Below are positions 1 to 10,977 of a DNA stretch of 64,000 bases, one piece after another (within the stretch, counting starts at the first letter, position 1; each line of letters opens with the position of its first letter). This stretch comes from Falciphora oryzae (taxonomy: Eukaryota > Ascomycota > Sordariomycetes > Magnaporthales > Magnaporthaceae). The notes below the pieces were generated by a model, which worked only from the letters and a program-made list of their open reading frames with translations, was not told where the DNA came from and ran no database searches. The stretch spans positions 619,504-683,503 of the forward strand of contig JNVV01000008.1 in the NCBI GenBank assembly GCA_000733355.1, written 5' to 3'. A program made the translations under genes and the position numbers.

Positions 1-203
1 AAAAACAGAAACACGCCATTAGGATCTCGTTGACCCTCTGGGCTGATATGCCCTATAATTACCCTGACCCATGTATGTCAAATTCCAGTCGCTACCATCA
101 GAGCCTCGATTGATTCTGATATATGATACCCAAGAAGACATAGTTGAAGCGAAAAACAAAGGAAGGAAAAAAGGAGTAGACCTCCTCGCGCGAGCCTTCC
201 CGC

Positions 204-1039
204 TCATTGCCTCGGGCTCGTGTCGTAGTCGTAGTAGTACGAAGTCGTACTATTGTCGTAGTAGAGCTGCTCGCCACCGGGACTGCTCCCGGTCTGGTCG
301 TCCCAGGTGGTGCTGCCCGTGTACTGGTAGCTGGTCGTGTAAGGGCTCAAATACTGCGCGTTGTCGGCGTAGGCGGGGTCGGACGCCCGGTGGCTGGCCC
401 CGCCCTGCCCGCCGCTGCCGTAGCCGCCCTCGGGGCCGCGGCCCATGGCGTACTGCATGTTGAGGCCGCCCCATGGCAGGCCGGAAAGCGCGGCCTGCTC
501 CTCGGTCGTCATCTCGCCGGCCTCGGGGACGCGGTAGCTGTCGCCCGCGTGCTCCATGTTGCGCTGATCCCTCTCGTTCTTTTCCCTCTGCTCCTTGGCT
601 TTGCCTCCTGTTTTTTTTTTTTTTTTTGTGTTAGTCAGCAATATAAGAAAAAAAAAGGAGGGGGGGGCATCAGAATAGGATACATACGGAACTTGCGTTG
701 GGCGATTCGGTTCTGAATACGCCTCCTCTCCTCGGGATCTGTCACCTCGGTCCAGTCCTCATTCTGGGGCGCTCTGTGCCTGGACGAGGAGCCGTGCTTT
801 TTGGTCGACTCGGACGGAGACGACGTCTTTGACGAGCGGGAAGACATCTTGGGGCCTTCTGTCTCTGTGTCGGAGCCCGACCGGTCGTTCTTGCTCTTGC
901 TCTTCCGTTTCCCCCTGGACTTCTCTGTGGCGCCTTGCTGGTGAGCAGACTGTGCTTGGTATGCCGTCTTCTCAAAGTTCTCGGGTGAATAGGCCGGTGC
1001 GTCTTTGTTTTCTCGACCTTGAGAATTTTGCGAGGACAT
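204..1039 (-). CDS. bZIP transcription factor, AP-1-like basic region (2 exons)
   Basis: Sequence-specific nuclear DNA-binding protein of the fungal bZIP class. Exons 1039-688 and 607-204 flank an 80 bp intron (GTATGT...ACAG) holding a 17-nt pyrimidine run; the model gives 251 aa. Residues 1-100 are charged and Ser/Lys-rich. The basic region RRRIQNRIAQRKFR, at about residues 105-118, is split by the intron and has the N-x-x-A-Q-R-x-F-R signature of Pap1/Yap-type proteins. A short Lys/Glu-rich helix follows, without clear leucine heptads. The C terminus is rich in Tyr, Gly and Ser (TTSYYYDYDTSPRQ). This layout is known from short Sordariomycete bZIPs that probably dimerise weakly or with partners. 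The start ATG is chosen because it opens the exon. A GTATGT motif at about 1082 leaves open an extra upstream exon, so the N terminus is less certain than the rest. Confidence 0.85.
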
Positions 1040-3482
1040 ATAGAAGAGGGCACAAGTGAAACAAGACTGGCTCACATACGCCAATAGAACAGCTCAGCCG
1101 CCAGGGATTGTAGAGGCACCACGTTCGGCTCGGGATCGATTACAAGAAGATATTATATGGGCTATCGACGTAGGGAGGTTCGAGGCAGGATGGTTTGCTG
1201 CAAAGTCAAACGGGGTTGTGTTGATGATGTCGTCGTTGATACCGGCCCCCGGAAGCGGGAACAGGTGGGCCCTTAAATAAAGAAGAGCCTTGCTCCCGAC
1301 AAGACAGTATCGGGCCCGGGAGAGGTGAAGCGCGCGAGCCGCTGTCGATGGCTACCTGCCTCCCTCCCGAGATATCACGAATCACGAGGCTGACGGGGTT
1401 ACAAGACCCATAGGGCTTAGCCAGAGGAGGGGAGGGAGGGCGTAGTCGAGTCACAGTAATGCTCCACCAGCAGAGAGGGGTGTATAGGTATGGTTCTCAA
1501 ACAGGATGCCTGAGGGGATGACGCGGAAAGATTATCGCAGGAAGGCTTGGCCGACGGAAGAACGGGCCAGATGGAGGATAGCATCCGGGAGGGGGTGACG
1601 CTGCATTTGTCAAGGGGAAGATGACGAAGAAGGAGCCTGGTCTGCCCCCCGCTATGGGAATGTTGCGGTAGGTGGCTCGTGGCTTTGCGGCCCCAGCTAC
1701 GGGACGACGGCCAAGCCATGGCCGCATTTATCAAAAAAAAAAGGAGCACTTAATTGTCGACGGCGGCGGGGCCCGCGGAGTGTAGCGGCGTGCCTGGGGG
1801 CGGACCGTAGGATCGGGCACGGGAGCCGGGGTGTGTGTATGTGGATGGTGGTGGTGTGTAAAGGGAGAGCGAGTTTGCATTTTACTATACGGAGTCAACG
1901 GCGTAGTGGAAAAACAGACTGCAGGGAGGGGCGTGCCTGTGGTCGAATGCGGGCTTGGGATTATCTTGGCCAACGAGCTCTCGGTACAGAATACTTCTTG
2001 TCCAAGGCTAGGGCATGTAGAGGCTAGGTAAACAAGACAGGAAACTTGGACGATGGATGGCCCCAAAGGACGGGACGAGTCCACCATTGGCGTGGAGCCG
2101 CAACGTGCATGCATGCAACGTGGAGTGGCCGCTTCCTAGGATGGGGTGAAAAGACTCATCCATCATCAAACGGAGCGAAAGGCGGACCCAGCCTCGCACC
2201 GGGCCACCAACAAATACGTGTAGTCGGACGCGGTAATCTGATCCGCGAGGGAAGCTAGCGAGACGGCCGCAGACCCCCCAATGCGAAACCGAGGCCAGTA
2301 GGGGGCCCCAGCCACCAGCTGAACTTGGCGCCGGCAAGAAAAGAACATACACGAAATACGACCGAGTGAGCTAGCGGGAAAGGGACATGGCGGGGGAAGT
2401 GCTTGACATGCACCCCGCCCGCAAAAAGTCAAAGGACCAAGAAGGTATCAAACGGTAAGAGGAAAAAACGGAACGAAACGAATTGACTGGATACCAAGAG
2501 TATCTAGCGAGAGGAGTCGGTCATGGGAAGTATTGGCAGGTGAATTGAATCCTTGTTTGTTTCGATTTGCAGGCAGCGTCAGGAACGAGGAAAAAACAAA
2601 AGCAAAATGGGTCGCCGTTTACACCCGAGCGAACGGGCGGGTAAGGTTTCCCTTCCAGGACCAAGCGAGAGCAGGGATCATTCTGCAGTGTGTCAAGGCC
2701 GTGCTGCACACCGTAAGGTACCACACAACTTCGCGCATTCAGGATAAGCTTAAGTGTGGGGAGGATGGAAGCTGGCGGATGACATAAGTCACTTTTCATC
2801 CCAGGGCCCCCCCAACTGAATCTTGACGTCTTTTCCCGCAACAGCCCCCTGTGTTCAGGTCAGCTGGACACGATCCAGCATCATCTGCGGCCTGAACTCG
2901 CCTGAGGTTTTTCGTCTCGTCGGCACGCGACGGAGACTGCTGCCGCAAAATTATCGACGGCTTCATAGCAGCAATCTCGGCCAAGCCAAGTCAATTGGGT
3001 TGATTGATGCTCGGTTAGAGTGTGCCAGGAACCGAACGTGGTGTGGTGCGTGCCTCTAATTGATGCATGCCATACGGAATTCCGTCAGCCCTGGAGGTCG
3101 TCCCGGGAGCCGCGCAAGTGCCCGGCTCTGGTGGGTGTGGCTTCGACGAAAGGCAGCCTCCTCCCCCAGGGTTACGTCGACTGCCGCCTATCTTGAGCCA
3201 TGCATGGGTGGTGTATGATGCACACGCACTTGCTTGCGACTGCAAATCTCATTTGCGCTTTGAGGGTATTCTGAATATTTGTTGCTACACAAATCGGTGA
3301 CGCGCAGCCACCTACCTACCTAGGCAGTGCCGCTGAAGACCTGCAGTTTACCATGGGCCGTTGATGGTGGTCAGAGGACCTTACATAACGGTATGGAATA
3401 GCTTCAGTCCCAACCGGGGCGAAAGTCACTTCCCCTGCTCGCGTGAGTTGCTATTCCTATAATACAATAATACATCCCTATA

Positions 3483-3498
3483 ACACACACACACACAC
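3483..3498. repeat. (AC)n microsatellite
   Basis: About eight AC units in the bZIP upstream gap. It is a simple repeat with no other structure. Confidence 0.8.
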
Positions 3499-5309
3499 GC
3501 ACCCCCTGCAAAGCACCCGCATCCATGAGGTCGTGCACAAGGAGGCTGTGTCCTAGGCTGACTCGCGACGAAACTGAAATCACATCAACCCAATGGCAAG
3601 CAGCTGACGGGCGTTTTGTCCCATCACGTCTTGATCGCTGACCCCTCCCAACCGGGCCCTGCCGATGCAAGAGTTTGGCCGGCGCCGGAGAGAGGTATGG
3701 GGTGCCGGCGGGGGGCACAGGCCAATGGATGTGGTACCCGGAGCCTTGGGACCTGGGAGTTGGGAATGGCTGCCATTGGCTGCCCGGAGAGAAGACGGCC
3801 AGAGGAGACGCGGCAAAAAGGATTTTTGACAGCTAATCGAGGCTTTAGGCTAAGCGCTGAAATAGCATCTGAGCCTTGAGTGAATGTCCCCGCGGTAGCG
3901 TCCTGGGGCTGTTGACGTCTGTGCTCTGGTTGGAGGTCCCTGCGGCCAGAGTGACGCATCCACGCATCTCTAGCCTCTGCATGATACTCGAGCGGGATTC
4001 GACGGTTTCGGTATACTCCTGCCGTCCCAAGCACGGCACGTGAGCTCGGAGATAGGCGGGCATGAGCGAGGTGAAAACCGGTACTTCCGTATGTGTGTAG
4101 CTTCCCGCAACAGCCTGCTCCCGGCGTACAAAGCGGCGTTCACTCCGCGTGGGTCCGGGGAGCAGCCGATGTGGTGGCACCAAACGCACCGGGATTCGCG
4201 AATATGGACTGCATCGAGCCAGATGCAATGCAAGATGACTCATAAGAGCGCACTGACTATACACTATACCTTCATCTACATTTTGAAGCTAGGGACAAAA
4301 AAAAACGAGTTACCTAATCCGGATACCTGGTCGCGCGTGACGAAGCCAGTGCAGAAAAGGGGTCTCGGTGGTGGTCGGATTGGAAACAGGACGGGGGCAG
4401 GTCTAGTGGTGCGCCCTTTCGAGCTGTCAGTGCTTGCGTTTCCACGGTTGTGGGCATGTGGGGCTCGCGGATCTGGGCGAATTGGCTCAACTCCACCTCA
4501 TCTCGAATGTCTAAAAAAAAACAAAAAAACCAAAGAACCAAAATGCAACCTCCACTGCTGGCGTGTGAGTCTTCCGGCCTCAGTCCCTACCCGCCTTTTC
4601 GCGCTATGCCAAGACCCCGGAGCTGACCCCATCGGGGCTCGGAGTTGCGCCCAGCCCCGCGGCGTTGTGTGCCCCTACTACTACTGCCGGACGTCGGTGC
4701 CCTGAGATGGCCCGTCTTTTCCCTGGCCACGGGACAGGAGGGATCGACGCTGCATTGCACGAGAGAGAGAGAGACGAAACGGCTGATGCCTGAGGAGTCA
4801 TCGAAACCACAGCAGCCCATTCTAGACCCGTGGCTGCATACCGAATACCGATCAGGCCAACGGCTTTTTTGGGGCATGCCTGTTTCTTGCGAAATTCCGA
4901 TTCTCCCATCTAATACCGTCTGAATGGGTGCCCACCTGCGCGCGGTTGGCGATCACCTAGCTACCGAGGAGGTACGCGAGGGAAGACATGCACCCAAGTA
5001 TCCCCCATGTTTTTTCTCCGATGCCAGGCTCAGCCTCTGGTGGGTGGGTGTGCGCATAGGAACCAAAACACAAGACCAGAAACAAGAAGAAAAAAAAAAA
5101 AAACACCTTCGGCATCGCCGTCTAGGCTGACACAGTTCAGAGGGTGCGGCCGGTCGCCGCCGTTCGCAACATCAAAACTGCTCAGAGACCAAAGGAACGG
5201 GGCATTCCAAATTGGAAAGTCAGCCCGCCGCCATCGTCCCTTTCCATGGTATCTGGAGCGCGCCAAGCAAGCGCGCCTGGCGTCGAATGCGACGGAACCG
5301 AAGTAGGCC

Positions 5310-5330
5310 GACGACGACGACGACGACGAC
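5310..5330. repeat. (GAC)n trinucleotide repeat
   Basis: Seven tandem GAC units in the gene-free gap, 0.75 kb from the SEC39 stop codon. No coding frame around it is credible. Confidence 0.8.
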
Positions 5331-6083
5331 TGTGGCAGAGAGAGGCCGCCCCGATGACGACGCCGGCCGTGCTCCAGGAGAAATTTGATATATCTGTTCT
5401 GTTCCTGTCGACGCGCAACGCGGCGCGGGGGGTACTCAGCCTCCCTCGGCTGGCTCTCCGTCTGTCTCGCCCCCCCTGGTTTTGTCTCGATCCCTATTTG
5501 CTTCGACGTCTTGGCATCGAGCTTCTAATTTCGATCGAAACACCAACAAAAGAGCCCCCGTCGTGAAAGTTGACGCCGCGTGCATCCGTCTTGGCGCTTC
5601 TATCTCTGGGAGGAGGAATTAGCGATTAGCGCCTGGGAAGTCCTCCCCAACCCCTGCCTACCGGCCTCGCGGTGGAGATTGATGCCAAGACATATCTGAA
5701 CCAAGCCGAACAGATATCCCCAGTCTTGTCGGCGTAACCATGGACCTCGAAAGGCCGATGCGGAGCCCGGTTTTTTGTGGATCTCGGCCGACACACCCGG
5801 GCCATCTCCGTGCTTGGGCCATGCCAAGTCAGCTCCAGGCACGGGGTCATCAGGCTTGGTTTTGCATGGGTTCTTTAGTTGACATTTCCGCTGTCCTTCA
5901 TATTTCCAAGGTGAAGTCGGGAGGCCAGTGAACAATCTCGTGACTCATGATTTCTATCGCCATCGACTTTTGCTTTATTAGAGCCTCCAAGGAATCTCAT
6001 GTATGAAGAGCGAGTAGGTATCCATAGTGGCCTGGACTAAAAAGATGCAAGAAACACATCACGCTGCAACAAGCGCCATCGCG

Positions 6084-9000
6084 TCAGTCCCGATCCTGAC
6101 CGCGGTCCACAGGCTGAGCGCCAACGAGCCACCCGACGCCCGACACGAGCGTCCCGACAGCGGCCTCCCTGAACTGGTCCCTCTTCCTCGTCCGCGGCTC
6201 GCCGTCCGAGTGGTCGACCCCCTGCGACGACGACGACCGTGACATCGACGTCAGCGACGCTAGCGACGACGCCAGTGACGTCTCGTTGTGGTCGCCGCTT
6301 CGCACGCTACCGGCGGCAGGGGATGCGTCCCTCGCGTTCCCGGGCTGCCGCTTGAGGCTGGACAGCGCCGATAAGTTCTTCTGCGCCGCGCGCGCCGTCG
6401 CCCGCGACAGGTCGAAGAGCGACAGCGGCGCCTCGTCCGTCTGCTGCCTGGCCGCGCTGGAGAAGCTGCCGGCCATGCGGCCGGCGTCGGCGGGGCTCGG
6501 AGCGGCGGCAGCAGCGAAGCCGCCGGGCATAGCCTGCATGTCGCCGGCGTCGTCCCAGGCGCGCTCGCGCTCGGCCTCGGCGCGGACGGCCACGTCGAGC
6601 TCCTCCTCGCAGCGTCGGAACGCGTTGAGGATCTCCTGCAACGTGGCGGCGGGGGCGATGCGCAGTGCCGCCGACAGGCACTCGATGCGCTGCTCGAGGT
6701 GCCGGATCTCGGCGTTGCCGCTGCCGGTGCCCAAATGTGTCGGCCGCACAGTCCGCGCTGTCCGGCGGTACTTACCTGCCTGCAGCGCTGCCTTCCATGA
6801 CCACTCGTCTGCTACGGCCGGGGGGGAAGACCCCGGGGCAGAGGGTGGACCCCCCGCGGCGAGCCGGTTGACAACGTACGAGTATGCCGTCTCAAAGTCG
6901 TCCTCGGTCAGCGCCGCGTCGATACACATGGCCGTGATTCGTCTCTCCGCAATGAAGCGTTGGGCTGGCTCCTGTTCGGGCGTCAGGGCTGGATGCCCGG
7001 CCTTGTCTCGCACGGTGAGCCCGGCTTCAACCGTGTTTGTCCCGACATCGATCAGGTCCTGGATGTTGGTGTAGCTCTTGGGATTTTGTTCCAACACCTT
7101 TTCCACGATCGAGACCGGATCCTTGTGCACTCGGAGGACCACAGGGGCAAAGGGCTCGCCCTGCTTGAGCACCAACCGATACTGGCTTAGCCCCTGTGTT
7201 GCTCGGAGCAGCGCCTCTAACCTCTGGGTTGCCGGCAGCGCCCTCTCAACCGTCTTGGGGAATGAGTGGATACTGGAAGCGTGTTAGTGGGCGGTGGAAT
7301 TCGTAGAGCCTCGTTGGCTTATATCTGGAAGGGCCGCCTAGGCAGACACGGGACTTGCATTTCGTCACACTTCTTGAGACCACCCCTGCTCCGGTTGGGA
7401 TTTGAGGCGTTGTCATATGCGCTCATGGCACACGCAAATACCGTGTCTTGCATGACTTTACGTGGTAATGGCTGGTCCGTCGAGTCTTCATACAGGGACT
7501 TGGCAAGTGAGTATCCTAATACAACAGAGCGATTAGGTTAGTGAACTGTGAGACAACACGTGTTGAGGCTTCTTGGTGACAAGTCAGGTGGATGATCGTA
7601 CTGGTGTTGTTGAGAAGCGCTTTCAGTATCTCAACTTCGATAAACTCCTTTTTGACCTGTCCAAAAACACCCTTGCCGCTGCCTGGCAGGGCTGTGGCTT
7701 CGTCGTTCTCCTCGGCGCCCCAGTCGCGGAGCCACATTATCTCGTTCCTGGCCCGGATCCAGTACTTGTCGTCCGTCTTGGGGCCGTTGTTGGCGACGGC
7801 GTGCAGCAGCCTCGCGGCCTCAGACTTTTGATCCCGCTCGTTTTGCAACAGGCACAACTCTGCCGCTCGCCTCACGGTGCAGGGGGCACCCGCGCGGGTC
7901 ATGATGAAGGCGCTGAGGCTAGCTGCGTGCAGCAGCCGCGATGCTGCCGCCGACGGAGTTGTAAGTGGGTTCGCATCGTCCAAAAGATCCGTCCGGAGGT
8001 GGGCGGCATTCTTGGCCAACAATATCTCGGTCGCGGCGCCGTCCAGCACCGCCATCGGGGCAAGGAGCGAGGCGGCTGTGTTCAGGGGTGGGCAGGGGTC
8101 TTTATCTAACAAAGTCATGATTTTGGTCACAATGGTGTGGACCCCGTTGAGCGCCTCAACGGACGCTTCAGGGACGAGGTACGCCGAGGCCAGCGCGGCG
8201 CGGGCATACCCCCGCTCCATGCACTGCTGGTGCACCTCCTGTAGCCAGGCCAGGCCCTCGTATTCGCCCAGATCGGCGTCTTCGGGACCGTCCCACTGCT
8301 CTATAGCGCCCACAGCGGCCTTCCACGACGGCTTGGAGGCGTGCGAGGTGAGCCATTCGAGCAACTGATCCCAGCCCGGGCACGTGCCGCCTTGACTTTC
8401 GGTCTCGGCTGACGGGGAGGCTCCGGCCTTGGACGATGCAGTCGAGCCCCGCCTCTTGCTGCTGGACCACCTCACGTCGTTGTAAAGCCATGGGCCTACC
8501 ATACCCCGCAGATCCCTGCCCACGGCATCATACGAGTCGCCCTCGTGGGCGCCGGTTTGTGAGAGAAGTAAAGAGACGGCGGAACGATCTGGGAGGCGCT
8601 CAAACTCGGCGAGCGTTTGTTCTATTGGTTGTTGGGGATAGTACTCGAGATTGCGCCTCAGCAGGGGTAGAACCACAGAGATCAACCACGTCCGGAGGTA
8701 GGCCGAGTGGTCCAGAAAGGGCGCAAACAGTCCGGGTATCTCGACCAGCAGCCCTGCCTCCTCGTCTATCCTGTATGCGCGCCGCAAGAGGAAGAGCGAC
8801 AGGTGGTCGTCGGAGGCTACCTCTTTGGGCGCCTCGGGCCACGAGAGGTGGAGCAGCCGCAGTTTCCTGACCTTCTTGGCGGCCAGGTCATCCGGGAGCT
8901 CCTCGATGGAGGGGACGTCGAACTCGACGCGCTCCTCGGGCTTTTCGTCGTCGTCGTCATCGCGAGGGGGTTTGCCCGCTTCGAGTTCGACGAGGAAAGG

Positions 9001-9186
9001 GACGTATTCGGCGCTTCGTAGCGTCTCGGGGAGATAGGTGAGAAGAATGCGCAGCAGAAGCTGCTTGCGCAATATCTGACTGTGCTTGCCAACCAGATAC
9101 GTCAGGCGAGCAATATCGGCGGTGGCGGCTAGGTGGACTGCCAGGAGTACAATCTTGGGCGGCGAGACGACGGGGGAGGAGTCCAT
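6084..9186 (-). CDS. sec39: SEC39 family protein, Dsl1 tethering complex (3 exons, one GC-AG intron)
   Basis: Large helical subunit of the ER-resident Dsl1 tether that captures Golgi-derived COPI vesicles for retrograde transport. Exons 9186-7602, 7515-7359 and 7272-6084 give 976 aa. Intron 1 (86 bp) is GTACGA...TATTAG. Intron 2 (86 bp) begins with GCAAGT and ends with TTCCAG, so it is a GC-AG intron. The family is recognised from the SLAKSLYED, DNASNPNRSRGGLKKC, FPKTVERALPAT and YRLVLKQGEPFAPVVLRVH blocks and from the conserved tail LVSGVGWLVGAQPV. Residues around 100 carry an acidic stretch, and the last 200 residues are Ala/Ser-rich with a probable low-order linker. The length is in the usual range for fungal Sec39. 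The start is the first ATG of a long open exon. The 5' neighbour, the complex I subunit, is divergently transcribed from a 460 bp spacer. Confidence 0.93.
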
Positions 9187-9647
9187 GTTGCGCCCGCGCT
9201 TCGCATCGCGCCTTGCGAAGAATTATGGGCAAGTGCTGCTATTGCGAGCTTGAAAGGGTTGACGGCGTCCTGTTTTGCGTCATGCACACATTGTTATGGT
9301 CGGAAATCTGGGTTTATTCGGTGGGGGTTGCTCTCGGGCACGAATATATGAAGCTACAATGGTGGCTGCTGGGGGGTGGGTGGTGACATAACGGCATCCG
9401 TCAAATGGCATGTGGCGTCTTTCCCTAAAGGTACCAGTACCCTAACCCTTGGCCGACACCCTGGCGTTTGCCGCGAACATGCCTCAGGCCACAACAAGCA
9501 GCCAGGTCTGGTGGTAGGTGGGTCCGAGCCGCGTTCCGGAGCTCGACCTCAAGGCCGACATCAATTGAGAGTTCACCAAGTCAAGGAACGGCATCACGAC
9601 CCGCTGCCCGCACATAGACCTGCAGGGAGCAATCACAACACCTCGCG
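9187..9647. promoter_or_regulatory. Divergent promoter region, SEC39 / complex I subunit
   Basis: 460 bp between two divergently transcribed housekeeping genes. I see no TATA box or recognisable operator. Its place makes it the presumptive shared promoter. Confidence 0.4.
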
Positions 9648-10201
9648 ATGGCGTCAGGATACGGTCTAAACGGGGGTGAGTGCGCCGACGAGACCCAATG
9701 GCGCCGAGGAGGCCCGGCCTGCTGCCATTCCTGAAGTTGCTCCGTCCAACTTGTCTAACCGACCGACCAACCCACCACCCGGCTCGATCTAGGTCCCTCC
9801 CGGTGCTTCCCCTTCTGGCAGGAGGTGATGGCCTGCTACGTAGTCAACACCTCGGCCGACGACCCGCAGAGCAGGAAGAAGTGCGGCCCGATTCTGGAGG
9901 ACTACTACGAGTGCCTACACCACAAGAAAGAGGTGCGCGGCTGGACCCGTCTGGGGGAGACTTGAGGGAGAGACAGAAGAGGAAGAGGAGATAGCGGCCC
10001 GGGGCACCATATGGATTGGGTTGACTGACCGTCGTCTTTTACCACCCCACACAGCGCGCGCGTGCCCAAGCCCTCCAGCTGGCCTACCGCAAGGCGGAGA
10101 GGGCGAACCCCAGGGGAGACCCGCCGACCGCAGGGCAGATACGGAATCTTGGGTTAATAGGCAAGGAGGAGGACACGGCAAAAGTGCTGGGGACGTCGTG
10201 A
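9648..10201 (+). CDS. NADH:ubiquinone oxidoreductase NDUFS5-type accessory subunit (3 exons)
   Basis: Small accessory subunit of mitochondrial complex I on the intermembrane-space side. Exons 9648-9675, 9793-9932 and 10055-10201 join to 104 aa, starting MASGYGLNGG. Introns begin GTGAGT and GTGCGC and end CTAG and ACAG. Two CX9C motifs are visible: C-FPFWQEVMA-C at about residues 14-24, and C-GPILEDYYE-C at about 44-54. This is the twin CX9C arrangement oxidised by the Mia40 pathway. The segment YYECLHHKKE followed by a conserved tail (TAGQIRNLGLIGKEED) is characteristic of the fungal NDUFS5-like 11-15 kDa subunit. No presequence is expected for this import route and none is seen. The first exon codes for only nine full codons, so gene finders would easily miss it. 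Confidence 0.93.
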
Positions 10202-10977
10202 GCACCAGGAGCAAAGAATGGTGAAAGGAGAGCAGGAGGGGGTGGGGCTCAGGGGTTTAAAGACAGAGGAAGAGAAGTGCGTGCGGCGTGTATTTGTTCG
10301 GACGAGCAAAGGGAAGGATTCGATGTGGCCCATCGAATGCATCGGAGCATTTTCACCAAAAGCAGCCTGCAATTCTTTGCTGGCTCATACCGCTGTGTGG
10401 GCGGATCGGACCAGAGGCGTCACGGGTTGGGCCCGTCGCAGCCGTGAAATGCGATTGCAATTGCGTGAGTGTGCAAAGGGACGGAATTTGGAGGGCGGCC
10501 AGCAGTATATCCGGATGACTTCACCAGAGCTCTCTGTCTGGCTTCACTCGTCCATCACCTGTGCCGCGCGAACCACAGGACGAAAAAGACAGGCCGTGCC
10601 GCCGCAGCGTTCCTTCCTTTCCTCCATCACCAGGACGCCAGACTCTCGTGGCACGCTCGCCGCGCATCGTCTAACACCACGAACGCAATTCCAGGCCAAG
10701 CAGCCGGCCAGTCCATGGCAGCTGGATACGCTCAGCCAAAGTGAATTCGCTCGGCACCACCCTCACTCTCGCTCTTCCTATGCTACCCAAGACTCCCCCA
10801 CGTAGTACTTATTCGTTCCTGTTCATTCTTTTCTTCTTTCTTTTTTTTTCTTTTTTTTTTTTTTATTCTCTTGGGCTTCCCTGCAAGAACGCAAAGACAT
10901 GGCTAGACCATGAGAGCGCCACAAGCCGCCTGCCAACTTTGCAGTACTCACCCAGGCTCCATCCGCCTACCCAAGAT
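10202..10977. promoter_or_regulatory. 5' region of the DUF7918-like gene
   Basis: 776 bp between two plus-strand genes. It contains a long pyrimidine tract, mostly T with some C, at about 10828-10866, just upstream of the next start codon. Such tracts are common in filamentous-fungal promoters. No gene is supported here. Confidence 0.4.

Larger units (their letters stand above)
1040..6083. other. Gene-free 5 kb gap upstream of the bZIP gene
   Basis: No open frame here resembles a protein family, and none has convincing exon-intron structure. The frames present, up to about 220 codons at 4040-4705 on the plus strand, are of mixed composition and look like chance. The interval holds an (AC)n run at 3483-3498, an A-rich tract near 5090-5103 and a (GAC)n run at 5310-5330. 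It is the 5' side of the bZIP gene and the 3' side of SEC39, so a long regulated promoter or leader for the bZIP gene is the simplest reading. Confidence 0.5.

Noticed and set aside
4040..4705. 221-codon open frame on the plus strand
   Set aside because: Mixed composition with no domain, signal peptide or coding-like repeats. It starts and ends in sequence that looks like the rest of the gap.
6286..7074. 262-codon plus-strand frame
   Set aside because: Antisense shadow of the SEC39 last exon.
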